DNA of 64,000 bases from Acanthosepion lycidas (taxonomy: Eukaryota; Mollusca; Cephalopoda; Sepiida; Sepiidae). A program made the translations under genes and the position numbers. The stretch covers positions 47,923,427 through 47,987,426 of the forward strand of contig OZ010616.1 of assembly GCA_963932145.1 (NCBI GenBank), read 5' to 3'. The notes below the pieces were generated by a model. That model ran no database searches. It had not been told where the DNA came from and saw only the letters and a program-made list of their open reading frames with translations. Positions 44,547 to 56,178 of the stretch are shown here, piece by piece. Within the stretch, counting starts at the first letter, position 1. Each line of letters begins with the position of its first letter.

Positions 44547-44626
44547 AAACCTAGAGAGCCAGACAAAACCTACCAAGGTTTCACCTAAGCGGATCATCAG
44601 GGAAAGCTGGAAAGCTAGGTTTGACT
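44543..44626 (-). ncRNA. Hammerhead-like motif with a 12-bp closing stem
   Basis: Minus strand: AGTCAAACCTAG (44615-44626) pairs perfectly with CTAGGTTTGACT (44543-44554) as distal stem I. Inside are CTGATGA (44594-44600), TCC-GCTTA-GGT, GAAA (44579-44582) and a stem III AAACC/GGTTT. CCAG/CTGG adds to stem I. CTGATGA and GAAA are intact; the first stem II pair is T-T, so stem II is weak. It directly adjoins (TA)n. Confidence 0.55.
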
Positions 44627-44813
44627 AGGTCTGCTCTACTTTTGTATTGAGCACTTTTAGATAGTTGATTACTCGTATGTTTTTTTTTTCTTTGGGCTTT
44701 GGACCTGTATGCTGTACGATTATTTTCGACAGACGTTCATAGCTCTTTCTTTTTTTAAAACTTTTTTCCTTCGAGATTGATTTGACTATTATCAAGACGA
44801 GTGTAGTTACCTA

Positions 44814-44847
<34 letters not shown>

Positions 44848-44852
<5 letters not shown>

Positions 44853-45098
44853 GTAAGTAAAGACAATTCTTAAAAATCCATTTCAGTTATAATTTATTTC
44901 ATGAATATATTCATCTCTTCAGACCAAAGGTATTTTTATGAAATGGAATAAAAAGAAAATCTTCAGTCAAAAGAGATGAATATTTAAATATGTTTATGAA
45001 ATAAATTATAACCAAAATATTATATTGCTCTGTTACTTACATTGAGCTCTCTTTAAATTAATGTCCTCCTTGGAATTATCACTACCAATTACCAATTG
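44848..45098 (+). mobile_element. Foldback repeat, copy X
   Basis: Begins TAGTAAGTAAAGACAAT, contains an inner inverse repeat around TTATAATTTATTTCATGAATAT, and ends TACCAATTACCAATT. It matches the complement of 54641-54860 along its length, except that about 20 bp of the right inner arm are missing. Confidence 0.75.
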
Positions 45099-45099
45099 G

Positions 45100-45153
<54 letters not shown>

Positions 45154-45237
45154 GAAAGGGTAAATATACGTAGGTATCTGAGTGAGCAATCCTATACAAA
45201 AACATATAAATGCTCTATAATGTAAGAAATAACTGTG

Positions 45238-45288
<51 letters not shown>

Positions 45289-45329
45289 TGCGATAGATAA
45301 ATTGTCGTCTAAAATGATAAATAATATTG

Positions 45330-45755
45330 ACATCTCATTTCAACAGATATATTTAAAAATTACACAAAATTGTCTAAGAATACTAAAGAGTAAATTTATT
45401 CAATAAAATTGCCATTGTCTTCGACCACAGCCTCTAGATGATTTCAGAATCTCCTGCATCACTTCTGGATAGTCTTCTTGTTTAAGTTCATTAATACTAC
45501 CATACTCCTTGCCTTCAGTTCATCTTTGGTGTGACAAGGACTTTTGTTGGTTTCTTGCTCAACTGCACCCCACACATAATAACCAAGGTAATTACAGCTT
45601 GGGGAGTTAGGTGGCCAGATTAGGTGGCCAGAACTAAGGCATGATGTGGTTGCAGAAATTGTTTGACAGCCATGACTGGGTTCTGCTAAGAAAAACAGGC
45701 CATATGATTGATATTTTGATAAGTTTCTAATCACAATCCAAACAATATTCATTTA
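45330..45755 (-). pseudogene. Mariner-type transposase C-terminal half
   Basis: Minus strand: LIWPPNSPSCNYLGYYVWGAVEQETNKSP, then TKDELKARSMVV and LNKKTIQK. This is the last catalytic block of a mariner-group transposase; the usual PLDYYVWG has become YLGYYVWG, so the third acidic residue is lost. A TIR-like GGTGCGATAGATAAATTGTC starts beside a TA at 45286-45288. The N-terminal half is absent. Confidence 0.75.
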
Positions 45756-45774
45756 AAAAAAAATTAACAGACTG

Positions 45775-45879
45775 TTACCGCTTGATATTGACCTCAGTGT
45801 CCACTTTTATATTTATATAAGCTCTGTTGAGAACTTTTATCCATAAATATAGCATACCTTAAAACTATATTTTTATCAT

Positions 45880-45918
<39 letters not shown>
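45775..45918 (-). repeat. Fragment of the ribozyme-flank repeat plus (TA)n
   Basis: Minus strand ATATAGTTTTAAGGTATGCTATATTTATGG and ATATAAAAGTGGACACTGAGGTCA match 24150-24250. The ribozyme segment itself is missing. (TA)n at 45883-45917. Confidence 0.75.
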
Positions 45919-46402
45919 CAAAGTAAGTTTTTTTTACATATCCCACACAGGTATATATAGGAAAAAGAAGTTGAAAATGTAACTGGAGTCTTTTTTATTT
46001 AGACCAACTTTACTGATCTCACAGTTTTATGATTTTCAAAAGTTGAATTGAGATGGAGAGATGTGTGGCTATGCCATGATCCATTTTGCTTTTGACTGGA
46101 GTTGGAGAATTCTTTCCATTTTATGCAGAAAAAATGTGACTTCAATTAATATTTGTTTAAAATGCAATCTAATTGGTTTGGGAGAGTCATTTTTGTGTCA
46201 AAAATTTATGATCATAACATTTTTTAGTCAAAAGTTTGAAGTTTCATAGGCTAATGACAGCAAAGAGTTAAGTTCATGATAACAAAGTGTTAAGTAGTTC
46301 ATAGCAACAAAATGTTAAATGTCAGGGATTCAGTTTTATTGGACCTTAGTAGCAATCTCTAAAGGTTCAATTTACAAAGATTAAATATACTTGTATGTAT
46401 AA

Positions 46403-46462
46403 GAATAGTTTTAGTGTTTTCTACATTGTGACACAGTAAAAAACACTAAAACTATTTTTATG

Positions 46463-46512
<50 letters not shown>

Positions 46513-46551
46513 GTATATTTTATGACAAACTGTTTACTCCAACATCCATTG

Positions 46552-46598
<47 letters not shown>
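46403..46598. repeat. 18-bp inverted repeat and two (TA)n runs
   Basis: GAATAGTTTTAGTGTTTT (46403-46420) and its inverse (46440-46457), then TA at 46467-46508 and 46555-46597. Confidence 0.85.
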
Positions 46599-46600
<2 letters not shown>

Positions 46601-46606
46601 TTTATG

Positions 46607-47562
46607 TGTGTAGGGTGCAGTGGGCAGAATACCTTTGTTGTGTGGCTGCTGTACATTGTTATTAAGGTGGACAAGCAACACTGGTTTTCACCTATCCCCT
46701 AAATCTTTCATGTGTTGGCTCCATATGCCACACTCCTGTAAACTGCTTCAGCAGGCAGGCTAAACCATATGAAGGGGTAGTGTTTGCACTGCACTTCTAG
46801 GTGATCTACACAAGTGAACAATGGCTGGACAATGGATTCAATGATAAAATGCATAGACCAAAGGTGATCTGCAGCCAGAGGAGATTGGTGCTGGCAAAGG
46901 TGATCTGTCAGCCAGAGAAGATGGGTGCTGGCAAGTTATCTACAAGCCCACTGAAAGGATTATAAAGGAAGAGAAGCAAAATATAACTATGTCAGATCAG
47001 TTGAGACCCGGAATAACAATGACTGCATGTCACATTGATTCACTTCAGGATAGGCATGATAAGTCAGCTACTGTGAAACATAGTATCAAGTTATCAACGG
47101 AAAAATTTACAACAGAAACATGGAAAGTTCACAGACTGTACACCCCTGGATTAAGGATGTCTGAGGTCAAATTGATTAGTTTTGGAGAAATAATTGTATA
47201 AGATGGACATAAAATTTTGTTTTCTGGAGATGAGAAGAAACACCAACATGGAGTGGCATTTATTGTAAGGAAATTACACACACTGTTACCAGCTTTATTG
47301 CTCTTTCCAGCAGACTTATTTCTATCTGCATATCAGTTGAACCATACAGCATCACCATCAGCCGGGCCTATGCTCCAACATTAGGACACAATGATGAGGA
47401 AGTTCTATGAAATACTAGAATTTACCGTTAGAAAAGTCCCCCAGAAAGACATCACCATCATACAAGGAGATTGGAATGCCAAGGTAGGACTGGATGCATA
47501 TACAAACTGGGCAGGAACAGTTGAGAGATTTGGCATTGGGGCGACTGTCTGTGGATGACAAT
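46607..47562 (+). pseudogene. RTE-type LINE 5' region and endonuclease fragment
   Basis: 46607-47000 resembles a LINE leader and holds two ~38-bp tandem units (CAAAGGTGATCTG-CAGCCAGAG-AGAT). From about 47118 translation gives HRLYTPGLRMSEVKLISFGE, then DEKKHQHGVAFIVRKL, and [17 protein letters not shown]. These are APE-endonuclease motifs of an RTE LINE (GDWNAKVG carries the catalytic Asp-Asn pair). It breaks off at 47562, before the C-terminal half of the endonuclease. Confidence 0.75.
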
Positions 47563-47734
47563 ATATTAATATATACATGCACCTGAAAAAAATTATTTCA
47601 GTTGAGCTCTCGGGGAGAAAAGTGGATTTGTAAAAAATGACTATTATTGCTACTATTAAAAAACACTTTGATAAGACAAATTGAGTTCTCCAGTGACTGG
47701 CATGTTTATTTAAAAATAAATGTCTAAATTCACC

Positions 47735-47993
<259 letters not shown>

Positions 47994-48597
47994 GAGTGTT
48001 TCAATCTTTGCACACAAAAATAGCCTTCTGTTTGAAGAGTTAACAAACTTTGAGAAAGATTGAGATAGTAACAGTGGAAAAAATATTTAAGTTAAAATTG
48101 TAAATAATCAATTTCAAGAGAAATTGAAAAATAACATCAATAAAATAAATAAACTGTTGAAGATCTTTATTAAAGGTAATAAATTGAATAATATTTGTAA
48201 ACTGATCCCTAAAGTTTATAAAAAGTACTAAAAGAAGTAACCAAGTTATGGAAAAAGGTACCTAATGTCTATGAAATGAATATAAATACAGATGCCAAAA
48301 GCATTTTATAATTTAAAAATAGATGGAGTATTATGTAAAAAAAGAAGCATTTTTAACATAAAAGATCACAAACATGATTTTGAAAACAAACTCACATTTT
48401 AACAGCTTTATCTGTCAAAGGATGAATTGGGTAGAGTGAATAGAAAAAATATAATAAAAAAAATTTATTTGTAGTTATGTTGTGGAATGGAAAGCATTAA
48501 CATTTTTATGACACCTTGTTTTATTTGTACTGCAAACAATATTTGGTAGATTCATGCAAGTCCCAATAAAAAAAAGAGAATTTAAACAAAGACTTAC
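47994..48597. other. Unassigned AT-rich spacer
   Basis: No feature recognised. Confidence 0.5.
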
Positions 48598-48680
48598 CTT
48601 GTGTAACATATTTTGAAACAGCATGTGAAACTTTTTTGTCAAACAGATACACTTTCTTCTCATGTGTTGAGTCAAGACAT
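48598..48680 (-). CDS. Possible host exon (unidentified)
   Basis: Minus-strand 83-nt open segment with a pyrimidine-rich acceptor (CTTTACTCTTTTGTAAG) and a near-consensus donor (CAAG/GTAAGTC at 48597). In the open phase it reads CLDSTHEKKVYLFDK and KVSHAVSKYVTQ, a composition more protein-like than the surrounding repeat frames. No neighbouring exon was found in the window and I cannot name the gene. Could also be chance or an unrecognised element. Confidence 0.4.
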
Positions 48681-48689
48681 CTTACAAAA

Positions 48690-49747
48690 GAGTAAAGAAT
48701 GAAGTTAAAGTTATGAACAGTTTAATACAATCTTCAGTTGATATTTACATGTCTCATGGCTGTCAGAGCAAAAGGAAAAAATGTGTTGTTGCTGTCACAG
48801 TCAAGGGGAAAAGAGAAAGAACTTTCAAATACTGTGCCACCTATGATTACCATCAGGGGACATAATCAAACAACTACTCCCCCCAGATTGAAAAAAAATT
48901 CTTATTTGGTTATATAAATGTCATGGCCAATGTCCAGTTTGATGACTTTTTTATTGTTGTTGTACGATTTGAAATTTTAAATGAGGGTATATTGTTTATT
49001 GGTTTACTTTAGATATTTGTGTGATGTTTTTTTGTGCATGTTGAATTATTCTGAGAGAGTTCACTGATTTGTCATGTAGATGTGTTTTGGTATTTTGCAA
49101 CTTGTGTTGGGTTTTTGTTTTCATATCTATGATTTTGCACTTTACATTGGGTTTATCACAATTTTGTTGGAAGTATTAATCTTTGTGTCCACATGGTCTA
49201 GTTGGTAGAGAAATTGATGTATAAAGTTCTGTTGCTGGAGATTTTTTCTTTACTGACCTCCTGTCTTGAAAACTGCCAAAAAAGTGCCTAGTTGTGTTTG
49301 TTTTGCCGTGTTTTTGGCACTAGCATGTTCAAGGTTCATTGTTGTCTCCATATATTGCAGTACATGTATATATGGATATCATATCATGTTGGGAAAGCAC
49401 CAGCTTGTTGCAGTATATGCATGTTCAAATCATGTCGGCAGTTACCATATTTTGTGATACATGCTTCTAGTTGCACTAAAAGCAGTGGTAAATAAAATTT
49501 ACACGTGTAAATGTTAGGTTGTCATTGCTTGTAGGGGTGAAACGATATGGAATAAATTTCAACCAGGTGATATTTTCATGTGTTTTTATATAATATTAAT
49601 ATAAATAATATAAATATTACTAATTGATTAACAAAGGAGAGAAAATACACTATGCATGTCTCAATATAACTGAAAAGAAAGAAGGCATTAAAATTTAGGA
49701 ATTGTGAGTGTCTGTATGTAAGACATGTGAACACACGCACACATGCG

Positions 49748-49805
<58 letters not shown>

Positions 49806-50249
49806 CATGCACAAAAGAGTTCATTCACCCAGGGAAGACATCCTAAAGCAGTGAACCAATCTAGTGTAGGGGTTGTCACTACTGCATGCTAGAAGGAAAA
49901 ATGAAAAACAGGAAAAACAGGAAGTGTCTCATTTTTATAGCTATTTAACTTAATGGTATCTTGGCAAAACTGACAAAGCCAAATGGGAGTAACACTCCCA
50001 CAAAATTGTAAAAATTTATCTTTGCCAATATATCCATAATAATTGAGGTTGTTCCTTTCTTCATAGGCTGAAAAGAGATTTGTATGCTGTTGTTGAGATG
50101 TGATTAATATGGCAACAAAAGGGTACTTGTTTGAAGTATTGTGTTATCAGTGGGGAAATTTCTTGTGTATCAGAATGTAGCACATTCTGAAGAATATGTT
50201 GGTAGCATGTTTTTCATACTGAAAAAGAGATAGAGATCAGTAGAAGATT
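48690..50249. other. Unassigned spacer with a (TG)n run
   Basis: (TG)n at 49752-49802. A 67-codon frame at 49292 lacks recognised motifs. Nothing else seen. Confidence 0.5.
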
Positions 50250-50575
50250 GATAAAACTTCCCTCTGAAAGTTCTCCACTGCCTTAACCAGGTATTGAACT
50301 CACACTCTTTGGGTCCTGTCACTGGATCTAACCAACATCTTTATCCACTGTGCCATGTGTCCTTTCAGAGGGAAATTAACAGGAGATAACTGATAACTGA
50401 CATCCATCAAACATGGCATGTGGAACTAGAACAGTCTACCCCAGTGAACGAAATAAAGGGTTCAGTTCAACATTCCAACCACCTGAAGAAAGCCGGAGCA
50501 TACAACGGCCGAAACGTTGTGATAAATATGGCGACAAAGATGAGGACAATAGTCTGAATAATGTAAATAATGTGT
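50250..50575 (+). mobile_element. Composite element: inverted tRNA-like head and hammerhead-like tail
   Basis: The tRNA-like head (50262-50372) lies on the minus strand (GAGTTCAATACC; TGGCACAGTGGATAAAG) between CCTCTGAAAG and CTTTCAGAGG. The plus-strand body from AATTAACAGGAGATAAC onward matches 25776-25960. Thus head and tail have opposite orientations here and the same orientation at 25690. Confidence 0.7.
50483..50520 (+). ncRNA. Hammerhead-like motif with intact CTGAAGA and GAAAC
   Basis: CTGAAGA (50483-50489), AA, GCCG (50492-50495), ten-base loop, CGGC (50506-50509), C, GAAAC (50511-50515). Core positions are consensus with A at variable position 7. Two unpaired As precede stem II. The base at the cleavage site appears to be G. 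Confidence 0.45.
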
Positions 50576-50897
50576 TTTCCAATGCTTCACTTTATCTTTG
50601 TTTGTACCCATTTGTGGTGGATTTATTTTGATGACAAATTAACAGCTAGAGAAAGTTTTGAGTTGTAAATTTGTTCATTTGATGCTGGTGAATTTCATAC
50701 CAATTGTCAAAGCATGTTTCATAGTAACTTTTGAAGAGATCTGGTAGGATTGTCAATTTTTCAGAGGTTCTGCTGTCTCCAGTATTATTAAATGGATTTT
50801 GTAGGTTTCTTAGTCATCCTTGTGAATTCTTTAAGTCTTGAGAGAGACTGTGCAGTAGCTTAATTTTTTCTGATTTATAAATATATTTCACTAGACA

Positions 50898-51526
50898 TGT
50901 TAGCAGCCAGATGTGAATGCTAAGAATGTAAAACCCAAAATAAAAGTGTTGTCTTCTGCACAAAGGCTCTGAGCATCACACCTGATCCACAAATCAAATC
51001 TCTACAAAATCCTCTAAAATACAATAGCCAATCATGAATGTTATCACCCCACCCCCCAAAAAAAAGAATTAGCCTGTGAGGCAGCACCTGTTAAGCCACT
51101 GATATAAGAACTGTGCACCTGAAAACAGGTGTGTTTCAGCTCAATATCTCAACCTCCTCATATGACTGCCAGCCCATCCACACACCTCACTGGTGTTGAT
51201 TTCAACACTAAAGATAGATGGATCAACCCTGACAATGACACTCCTCTGGTGCTACCACATGGTTTCACTAAACTATTCCAGGCCTCTATCCTGACACCAA
51301 CTGTGACCTCAGTCAACCAACCCAACAAATCCATTAACTCCCAGTCTTACTAACAACACTCTTATACCTAATTGCTTCCCTTACCAACAGTAAATAAAGA
51401 ATCACCTATCAACAATTGTCACCTTTTCACACAACTATGTATATATTCTGAAAATTGATCAATACATACTATTGAAATGTTAATACTTTTTGTTCTTGCC
51501 TTTGCAACCATATGCTCATTATAAAA
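50898..51526 (+). repeat. Family-B LTR-like element, shorter copy
   Basis: Starts TGTTAGCAGCC and ends CTCATTATAAAA. Shares with 36435-37354 the opening ATGCTAAGAA-GTAAAACCC, AATACAATAGCCAATCATGA, TTTCACTAAACTA-TCCAGGCCTCT-like blocks and the closing TATATTCTGAAAATTGATCAATA. Shorter by about 290 bp. Confidence 0.65.
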
Positions 51527-52056
51527 TTTTGTTTGTTTTTAAGTGGGAGATGAAGGTGAGTTTTGTTTGAATTTTGATGTTTGCAGGTGATCAAGTTAAA
51601 AACTATAGGTGGTGATAGCAGTGATGGTAGAACATTCAACAGAAATGCAGTAAAATTGATTAATAGTTGTATGTCTAACTATCAGAAAGGTCTATTAATA
51701 AGATTCTGAATAAAAAATAAAATATTGAAAGTGAAAAATGACAAGGTAAAAAAAAAATAATGTTCCTTAAATGGCACTATCTAATAAATAATATGGTGTA
51801 TCAACTCACAATTAAGTTTGAATGTTTCCAAGACAAAGTATACATTAAATTTATGGCACAGCCTCTCATACAATAATTCTATAATTCTAAAATGTTGATT
51901 AAAACATCTAAATACAAGAATAGTACATCCCTTTCTAAATATGCATGGAACATCAAGAAAACAAGAAGGAAATGATTAATGTCTCTCTTTCTATTGGGCA
52001 GAACATATTGCAAATCTAAGCTATAAAATGGCATCAAAGTATTGTGCCAGGATGAG
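51527..52056. other. Unassigned spacer
   Basis: No feature recognised. Confidence 0.5.
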
Positions 52057-52400
<344 letters not shown>

Positions 52401-52403
<3 letters not shown>

Positions 52404-53181
52404 CCATTTTTAGATTAAGCTCTGAACTGTTTTATCTTAGAAATGATTAAAGATATGTTATTGGAATTCTCTAAGATTTTTATAAAACTATTGGATTCTA
52501 CTTTGAGCAATAAGCATATATAATTACAGTGGCGCTGACACAAAATGATTTTAACCTGTTCTCTTTTTAGCTGAATAACTCAAAGGTTTTTTCAGTGATT
52601 CTTACAAAAAATGGTGTCATGATGAATTAACATCTTATCTGAAAACCTGGAAAAAATAAACTCAATTAGTTTAGTGCTTTTCTAGATATTAAACATTTTA
52701 TGGGATGGACAATTATGCTGAAAACTCAGAGTTGTACCAAATGGTGAAGTATAAATGTATATTTTGTTCCATGAAATATATCTGTTTGATTCTCTGGCAC
52801 ACTTGTCAGTGATGTTTTTAGCTGAGGAACATTAAGACTTTCAGGACACACTACATTATACTCCTTCTGCATTGCAACCCAGTCAATGCTGATCATATAT
52901 CAGCTACAACTTTTCTCATAGTGCAAACCTCTCTTAACCCACTGCAACTCCTCAAACCATTATAGTCCAATCATAAGCAACTTCTGGTTGGTCAGTTTCT
53001 TCATTCTTCCATAAAAAAAGGAAACAAATGCAATGACTGTCTTCTTAGCTAATAGGGTTACACTCTTGACTTTAATTGATAGGTAAATAAATGATACATC
53101 AGTCCAAAATTAATTTATTTCTCTCTTCCTACTCTGTCAGTCTGCTACATTGATTCAAATTTTCTTTTCTCTCTTCTCTGT
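52401..53181. other. Unassigned spacer
   Basis: No feature recognised. Confidence 0.5.
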
Positions 53182-53344
53182 ATGATCATATGTATTTATG
53201 AGAAAGATAAGATAGATAGAGTGATAAAAGAGAGAGAGAGAGAAAGTGCACACGTGTGTACATTTTTTCTATGTGTGCATTTACACATTTTTTTACATCC
53301 CAGTTTTATCATTTTATTTTTCACAACACTGTCTTTTATTGTCG

Positions 53345-53475
53345 TCTCTCCCTCACACACACACACACAGAGACACACACACAGAGACACACACACAGAG
53401 ACACACACACACACACATACACACACACAGACACAGACACACTCTCTCTCTCTCTCTCTCTCCTTCCCTCCCTTC
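53345..53475. repeat. (CA)n/(CAGA)n and (CT)n microsatellite
   Basis: Interrupted CACACAGAGA units, CA, then CT. The His/Thr and Ser/Leu frames here are repeat products. Confidence 0.96.
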
Positions 53476-53508
53476 CTCTCATTTTCTCTCTCTTAAATTT
53501 GACATTTA

Positions 53509-53570
53509 AACATTGTGAATATGGCAATAAAGATGTGGACAATAATTCCAAACAATGTAAATAATGTAAA
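53509..53570 (+). repeat. Tail fragment of the composite ribozyme-like element
   Basis: TTGTGAATATGGCAATAAAGATG-GGACAATA and AATGTAAATAATGTA match the sequences downstream of GAAACG at 25905 and 50516. Confidence 0.7.
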
Positions 53571-53649
53571 CAAAATGCATACATTTTCTACATTGTCATA
53601 TTTCAAATCTTAAGTAATGGGCTGAACAGAAAGCAATACAAGAAGATGA

Positions 53650-54155
53650 TAATAATAATAAGAAGAAGAAGAAGAAGAAGAAAAAGAAGAGAATATACAT
53701 TGTGATAATCATATAATGAGCAATGATTAAAAGTAATAGCAGTCCCATATGGTAGTGAATGCTGGACTATCTCCTCAAAGACTAAGAAGAAACTTGAAGC
53801 AACAGAAACATGGTTCTACAAAAGGATATTGAGAATACCATAGATGTAACAACATATGAACAATGACAATGTTTTAGAGAAAAATGGAAACAAAACGGAT
53901 AACTATACTTAACATCAGAAAGAGATAGTTGAAATATCTAAGGCGCATAATGAGGAAAGAGGGCTTGGAAAATTTGATACTCACATGACAGACTGAAGGA
54001 AAGAGGGTCAGAAGAAAACAACTCATAACCTACTTAGTGAGCTTGGGTAAATGGATGGCAGAGCAATGTTTAAGAGAGGTAACAAAAAATTCTTGATAGA
54101 GATACAAAGGACAGGAAATTGTAGAGCGCCATTCTGAAAGGACACATAAAATAGA

Positions 54156-54196
<41 letters not shown>
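53650..54196. repeat. (AAG)n and (TTA)n microsatellites flanking an RTE tail
   Basis: GAA repeats at 53657-53690 and TTA repeats at 54158-54196. Confidence 0.9.
53740..54140 (+). pseudogene. RTE LINE C-terminal tail, copy 3
   Basis: Broken frames encode YGSECWTISSKTKKKLEATETWFYKRILRIP, then EISKAHNEERGLGKF-type and KWMAEQCL-like segments, the same tail as 12640 and 13310. The upstream part retains slightly more of the RT thumb (SECWTI). Confidence 0.75.
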
Positions 54197-54394
54197 GCAC
54201 TATATAAACAATACATAAAATCATAGAAAGTTTCTTAAAATGAGACAGTCAACTTTTACAGAGGTATACTTGTGCATGAAAAATATACACACAAAATTAA
54301 TAAAATAGAGTACAAAATTCTGTCTGTCTGTCTCTTGCTCTCTTTCTATATATTAAATGAAATGGATTAAATCTGACAAATATTTTAATGTATT

Positions 54395-54569
54395 TTCTGT
54401 TTATACACTTTTTTTATGGATACAATTTATTTTAGTAAATGCTCTTGTTTCTTAATTAAACAGTATTAATTACATTTACTGGCCTGAAAGTTAAACAAAT
54501 TTCATAGAAAATATGTGTCCTCTGACATGAATTGAACCTGTATCCTATATAGAACCATCGTTAAGCCTC

Positions 54570-54570
<1 letters not shown>
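54395..54570 (-). mobile_element. tRNA-derived SINE, AGGC-GGTA family
   Basis: On the minus strand, GATACAGGTTCAATTCATGTCAG includes a B box (54530-54545), followed by CATAGAAAATTTG, CAGGCCAGTAAATGTAATTAATACTG and AGAGCATTTACT, as at 33680-33780 and 60366-60470. Confidence 0.75.

Positions 54571-54640
<70 letters not shown>
54570..54640. repeat. (TA)n microsatellite
   Basis: About 70 bp of TA. A further TA/CA block lies at 54857-54925. Confidence 0.96.
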
Positions 54641-54642
<2 letters not shown>

Positions 54643-54859
54643 CAAATTCGTAATTGGTAGGGATAATTATAAGGAGGATATTAATCCAAAGAGAGCTCAA
54701 TGTAAGTAACAGAGCAATATATTAATAATAAGTAAAGACAATCCATTTTGGTTATAATTTATTTCTAGAATATATTTAAATGAAGAGATTAATATTTAAA
54801 TACATGCATGAAATAAATTATAGCTGAAATAGATTTTTAAGGATTTTTCTTTACTTATT

Positions 54860-54860
<1 letters not shown>
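54641..54860 (-). mobile_element. Foldback repeat, copy Y (more complete)
   Basis: Complement of 44848-45098. The inner palindrome 54727-54860 has AATAAGTAAAGACAATCC on the left and its inverse at the right end. (TA)n lies on both sides. Confidence 0.8.
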
Positions 54861-54901
<41 letters not shown>

Positions 54902-55049
54902 CAATATATATATATATATATATACATACTCACAAACAGCACAATGATTTCCAAGTATATCTGGAAAATTAAAGACAAAATGCAAATTACACAAAGAATA
55001 TCATGAAGAATAAGGAAAAGAACATCAGTCTACACCAATCAATCCAAAA

Positions 55050-55720
55050 ACTGTGAACTCTGCTAGGAGGAAAAAAATAGCTATAATTACATTCCCAGAC
55101 CAAAACAAACTACTAAATAAATGATCAGGACTCATCTCAAAATACAGACATGAAAACAATTTTTACTCTATTACTTAGAAATTGAAAACTGAAAAGAATA
55201 AATAAAAATTAATAAAATAAAATAAATAAGCAAAAACAATTAAAATAAACAAATCCAAATAAATAAGTTAAATAATAAACAAATTAACAAACCACTTCCA
55301 CCAAAATAACCATTAGAATAGACTGCAACACTCAATCCCAAAACTGCAAACTCTGCTATAATTAGCTTCCCAGACCCCAAAAAACTACTAAATAAATGAT
55401 TAGAACTCATCTCAAAAATTTTTACTACATTACTTAAAAATTGAAAACCAAAAAGAATAAATAAAAATATATAGAATAAAAATAAATAAGAAAAAACAAG
55501 TAAAATAAATTAATCCAAATAAATAAATAAATAATAAACAAAACCCTCCCACCAAAATAACTATTAGAATAGACTACCCACAATGCACCACTAACCCGTA
55601 TATATAAATAGTTGAGAAAAAACACAACACATGTGGCTTGATGACTACTTTTAGTCTGTCACCTCTGAGTGTTGACTTCAATGTTCACTTTTATATTTAC
55701 ATATGGTCTTTCTCTCTCTC
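55050..55720 (-). repeat. TTTATTTATT-family repeat, two tandem units with a deleted ribozyme at the end
   Basis: Two ~260-bp units (55050-55325 and 55326-55560), each with AACTCTGCTA and AATTAGCTTCCCAGACC-type sequence, match the complement of 24330-24870. At 55625-55680 the plus strand has CAACAC ... TTGATGA, GACTA-TAGTC hairpin, then GTGTTG: the 24246 ribozyme minus its GAAAC and stem III. Confidence 0.75.
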
Positions 55721-55725
55721 ACTCT

Positions 55726-55771
55726 CTCAGTATATATATATATATATATATATATACTAACCTATCTATTT

Positions 55772-55816
<45 letters not shown>

Positions 55817-55826
55817 GATAGGTTAG
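55726..55826. repeat. (TA)n inside a 17-bp inverted repeat
   Basis: CTAACCTATCTATTTTA (55757-55773) and its inverse (55810-55826) enclose a TA run. Confidence 0.9.
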
Positions 55827-56111
55827 TTAATAAAACAAGGACAAACGAAAGGGTACCAATATAAACAGTACAATAAACATTTATTAAATATTAATTATTA
55901 ACCATATGACAGAAATGAAGCATGGAGAGAAAGGTTTTAAGTTCAGAATTTTTGGACATGCCTGTGTTCTTCATAAATGGAGTAAGAAAAAAAAACAAAA
56001 GAAAGCAATGAAAATTACTTACTGACTTTATGTTTTTGCAGATGGGGTATTTTTCAGTGGAAATTGTATTGTTAGCAAAAACCCCATCTCCATCTGTACA
56101 AAACTTTTATG

Positions 56112-56115
<4 letters not shown>
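55827..56115. other. Unassigned spacer
   Basis: No feature recognised. Confidence 0.5.

Positions 56116-56174
<59 letters not shown>
56116..56174. repeat. (TA)n microsatellite
   Basis: About 58 bp of TA. Confidence 0.97.

Positions 56175-56178
<4 letters not shown>

Larger units (their letters stand above)
44507..45287. repeat. Four (TA)n runs
   Basis: Runs at 44507-44543, 44815-44849, 45102-45150 and, with a (CT)n lead, 45239-45286. They separate a ribozyme-like unit, a foldback repeat and a mariner end. Confidence 0.95.

Noticed and set aside
49187..49250. Possible tRNA gene (TGGTCTAGTTGGTAGAG)
   Set aside because: Only an A box-like stretch; no B box, anticodon arm or acceptor pairing.
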